A DNA stretch of 64,000 nucleotides from Butyricicoccus sp. Marseille-Q5471 (lineage in GTDB: Bacteria > Bacillota > Clostridia > Oscillospirales > Butyricicoccaceae): the NCBI RefSeq assembly GCF_951230135.1, contig NZ_CATNVC010000011.1:24354-88353 (forward strand). The letters are read 5' to 3'. Under the pieces are notes generated by a model, which saw nothing but the letters and a program-made list of their open reading frames with translations, made no database searches and was not told the DNA's origin. This document shows positions 61,687-64,000 of this stretch, in pieces; the first letter of the stretch is position 1; each line of letters starts with the position of its first letter. The position numbers and the translations under genes are program-made.

Positions 61687-63489
61687 ATGCTTTATCCCAA
61701 ATTAAATGAGGCGCGCGCCCTGATTGACTTATCGGGCATTTGGAATTTCAAATTGGACGATGGCAGCGGTTTCGGCGACCACTGGGAGCGCGCACAGCTG
61801 ACCGACCCAATGACCATCGCTGTCCCCGGCTCGTATAACGATCAGAAGGAAGGCATCGACTTCCGTGACCATTATGGCTGGGTGTTCTATCAGCGCACCA
61901 TCGAAGTGCCGCAGATGCTGCTGGAGCAGCGTGTCCTGCTGCGGTTCGGTGCGGTCACGCACTTTGCCAAGGTCTATCTCAACGGCGAGGTTGTTTGCGA
62001 GCACAAGGGCGGTTTTCTGCCGTTCGAGGAAGAAATCAAGCAGTTTTTGCGCCCCGGAAAGAACCTGCTGACTGTAGCCGTTGATAACACGGTCAACATG
62101 AGCACACTGCCTGTGGGCAGCGAATCCGGCGGCAATATGGTCGGCGGCGGACTGCTGCCGGAGATTCCGGGTGTGAAAGCACGCAAGCAGAACGCCCCGA
62201 ACTTCGATTTCTTCAACTATGCAGGCATCACACGTCCCGTCAAAATATACACTACGCCTGAAAGCTACATTGCAGATGTGTCGTTGGTGCCGTCCGTCGA
62301 GGGCAGCGCAGCACGCGTGGCATATGAAGTTGCGGTCGTCGGCGCAGGCGAAGTCACATTGACCGTGCGCAACGAAAACGGCGAAGTTGTCGCCACCGCC
62401 TCCGGTGCGAAGGGCGAATTCATGATTGACAACGTGCATCTCTGGCAGCCGATGAAGGCGTATCTGTACTCAGCAGAGGTCGCCTTTGGAACGGATCGCT
62501 ATGAGCAGTCGTTCGGTGTGCGTTCGATCGAGGTGCGCGGAACGCAGTTCCTCATTAATGGTGCCCCCTTCTATTTCAAAGGCTTTGGCAAGCATGAGGA
62601 TTCCTATTTCCACGGTCGCGGATTGGATGAAGTACTCAACGTGAAGGATTTGGCGCTGCTGTGCTGGCTTGGAGCAAACTCCTTCCGCACCAGCCATTAT
62701 CCTTACTCCGAAGAAATGATGGATTTGTGCGACCGCGAGGGCATCGTTGTTATCGATGAAACCCCGGCAGTGGGCGTGCACGCGAATTTCGGCGCAATGG
62801 CAACCGGCACTCCGCGCGATACGTTCAAGGTGCTTAATGTTCGCGAGCATCATGAAGAGGTCATCCGCGATATGATTGCACGTGACAAGAACCATCCATG
62901 TGTCGTTATGTGGTCGCTTGCGAACGAATCGGACACCACGACCTTCCCGGACAGCTCGGTTGAATACTATGGCGCACTTTATGATTTGGCCAAGGCCTGC
63001 GACCCCGCGAAGCGCCCAACCACAATTGTCGGCGTGCAAAACGAATACCGCAAGGATAAGACGCTGCCAATGATGGATGTCATCTGCCTCAACCGCTATT
63101 ATGGCTGGTATATTTACGGCGGCGACTTGGAGGCCGCAAAGCAAGCACTCCAGATGGAGATGGATTATTGGCAGAGCATCGGAAAGCCTGTCATGTTAAC
63201 CGAATACGGTGCAGACACGGTCTCCGGGCTGCATCTCGCCACACCGACCATGTTCTGCGAGGAATATCAGGTAGATTTCTACAAGATGGTGCACGACGTT
63301 GTCGATGGCTGCCCGTTCTTTGTGGGAGAGCAGCTTTGGAACTTTGCAGATTTCGCCACCATTCAGGGTACAATGCGTGTGGACGGCAACAAAAAGGGCA
63401 TTTTCACCCGCGACCGCCGTCCAAAAATGGCAGCGCATTATCTGCGTGAGCGCTGGCTGTCCATCCCGGATTTCGGCTACAAGGCATAA
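61687..63489 (+). CDS. uidA: Beta-glucuronidase (GH2)
   Basis: 600 residues; ATG at 61687 after AAAGGAG. Same length and order as E. coli GUS: sugar-binding jelly roll, Ig-like domain, TIM barrel. Acid/base Glu in MWSLANES (~411), nucleophile Glu in LTEYGAD (~500), and the carboxylate-recognising N-x-K motif GNKKGIFTRDRRPK, which separates glucuronidases from galactosidases. The segment between DETPAVG and ARDKNHP, covering active-site loop 1, is about six residues shorter than in E. coli GUS by my count. No signal peptide, so it hydrolyses imported glucuronides in the cytoplasm. The glucuronate would feed the hexuronate pathway elsewhere in the window. Confidence 0.96.
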   Translation: MLYPKLNEARALIDLSGIWNFKLDDGSGFGDHWERAQLTDPMTIAVPGSYNDQKEGIDFRDHYGWVFYQRTIEVPQMLLEQRVLLRFGAVTHFAKVYLNGEVVCEHKGGFLPFEEEIKQFLRPGKNLLTVAVDNTVNMSTLPVGSESGGNMVGGGLLPEIPGVKARKQNAPNFDFFNYAGITRPVKIYTTPESYIADVSLVPSVEGSAARVAYEVAVVGAGEVTLTVRNENGEVVATASGAKGEFMIDNVHLWQPMKAYLYSAEVAFGTDRYEQSFGVRSIEVRGTQFLINGAPFYFKGFGKHEDSYFHGRGLDEVLNVKDLALLCWLGANSFRTSHYPYSEEMMDLCDREGIVVIDETPAVGVHANFGAMATGTPRDTFKVLNVREHHEEVIRDMIARDKNHPCVVMWSLANESDTTTFPDSSVEYYGALYDLAKACDPAKRPTTIVGVQNEYRKDKTLPMMDVICLNRYYGWYIYGGDLEAAKQALQMEMDYWQSIGKPVMLTEYGADTVSGLHLATPTMFCEEYQVDFYKMVHDVVDGCPFFVGEQLWNFADFATIQGTMRVDGNKKGIFTRDRRPKMAAHYLRERWLSIPDFGYKA

Positions 63490-63564
63490 GATCAAAAACC
63501 ACTGCATTTCGCTCTGAAATTGTTCTAAACTACCTTGTCATCGTATTCAACCGAAAACGCATCA

Positions 63565-63600
63565 TAAAAAGAGCCACCCATTGGATTGGGTGGCTCTTTT
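63565..63600. terminator. Terminator after beta-glucuronidase
   Basis: AAAAAGAGCCACCCA pairs with TGGGTGGCTCTTTT over a 6-base loop, 76 bases after the uidA stop; usable from both sides. Confidence 0.9.
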
Positions 63601-63884
63601 GGTGTGACGAACAAACAGCTTGTATGGGGGTGTGAGAGAAGTGAGTCGTATAAAAACGGTATGCGGAGTAATGACACATATTTAGTTTTAAGAAAGATGT
63701 AACTTAATAAATCAACGATTGCTGTTGTAATCCTAAATAAAGCGCTGTGAGACAAGTCCGTTCGTTATTCACACTATATGAAATTGGGAAAACGCACTGC
63801 GTCCGCCCAGATTTCATTCATTATTTGTATTTAAAATACGCCTGCTCCATCGCCGTATGTACTGCCGTGCAGCGGCGTTCATTT
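63601..63884. other. Intergenic region before the right-edge gene
   Basis: No credible ORF, RNA gene or strong repeat seen. With the terminator region it makes a ~395-base gap after uidA; a short minus-strand ORF across the terminator is not convincing. Confidence 0.5.
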
Positions 63885-64000
63885 TTATTTCCATTTGCCC
63901 ATCCCCAGATAGTCGTTGGTCTTCTTGGTGGCTTCCTCCATGGTGTCCTGCATGCACAGCGCGGCGCGCACGCCGTCGAGCGTCTCAGGAATGGTGACCG
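63885..64000 (-). CDS. C-terminus of an unidentified protein (5' end outside window)
   Basis: The last 37 residues are visible and end at a TAA (63885-63887). The visible piece includes IPETLDGVRAALCMQDTMEE and ends LGMGKWK. The pattern of an 'xxDGVRAALxxxxxxEEA' helix near the C-terminus resembles Gfo/Idh/MocA oxidoreductases, but this is too short to identify. Confidence 0.6.
   Translation of the reverse strand, partial: VTIPETLDGVRAALCMQDTMEEATKKTNDYLGMGKWK

Noticed and set aside
63525..63755. 76-codon minus-strand ORF after uidA
   Set aside because: It runs through the uidA terminator and has no ribosome site or recognisable feature.

Overview
The window looks like chromosome of a Gram-positive, spore-forming clostridium, probably an Oscillospiraceae/Ruminococcaceae-type gut anaerobe. 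The signs are strong GGAGG ribosome sites with frequent GTG/TTG starts, four large secreted proteins with S-layer homology (SLH) domains, a YesM/YesN two-component system, TRAP and GPH carbohydrate transporters, a gut-type beta-glucuronidase, and CgeB-like glycosyltransferase genes. This assignment is inferred from gene content; no rRNA or tRNA is present, and I see no CRISPR array or prophage.

Layout. 1-12498 (minus): a LuxR/MalT-like ATPase regulator, a 90-residue protein and a giant SLH surface protein (more than 3,280 residues, running off the left edge), each joined to the next by a 4-base start/stop overlap. 12651-18636: a surface-glycan cluster (asparagine-synthase-like protein, Cys-rich unknown, two glycosyltransferases, a frameshifted nucleotide-sugar dehydrogenase), possibly for the spore surface. 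19014-28961: an SDR, an SLH-anchored metallophosphoesterase, a LysR/YeiH pair, a chromate-transporter pair and an ABC-F ATPase, the last followed by a 180-bp MITE-like element. 29223-37283: hexuronate catabolism (uxaA, uxaB, a GntR regulator, a zinc dehydrogenase, a TRAP transporter), with GTATAC-core palindromes in front of uxaB and the dehydrogenase. 37388-42082: a YesM/YesN system with its own solute-binding lipoprotein. 42214-48024: a 1,936-residue SLH protein with two metallo-beta-lactamase and two esterase-type domains. 48361-56942: a seven-gene operon divergent from a MarR regulator. 57137-58673: a TIGR04076-like protein and another SLH protein with a frame problem at its start. 58851-63489: an AraC regulator, a GPH symporter and beta-glucuronidase. 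A partial minus-strand gene enters at the right edge.

How it fits together. Beta-glucuronidase and its symporter would release glucuronate; UxaB/UxaA, the zinc dehydrogenase and the TRAP transporter handle hexuronates and hexonates. UxaC, KDG kinase and KDPG aldolase are not in the window.

The most unusual system is the MarR-linked operon: acyl-CoA dehydrogenase, two class III CoA-transferases (one lacking the catalytic Asp), ferredoxin, hotdog thioesterase, a BCCT transporter lacking the usual tryptophan box, and a divergent GroEL. It resembles carnitine or benzylsuccinate CoA chemistry in parts but matches neither. I infer uptake and CoA-linked oxidation or reduction of an unidentified carboxylate, with a dedicated chaperonin.
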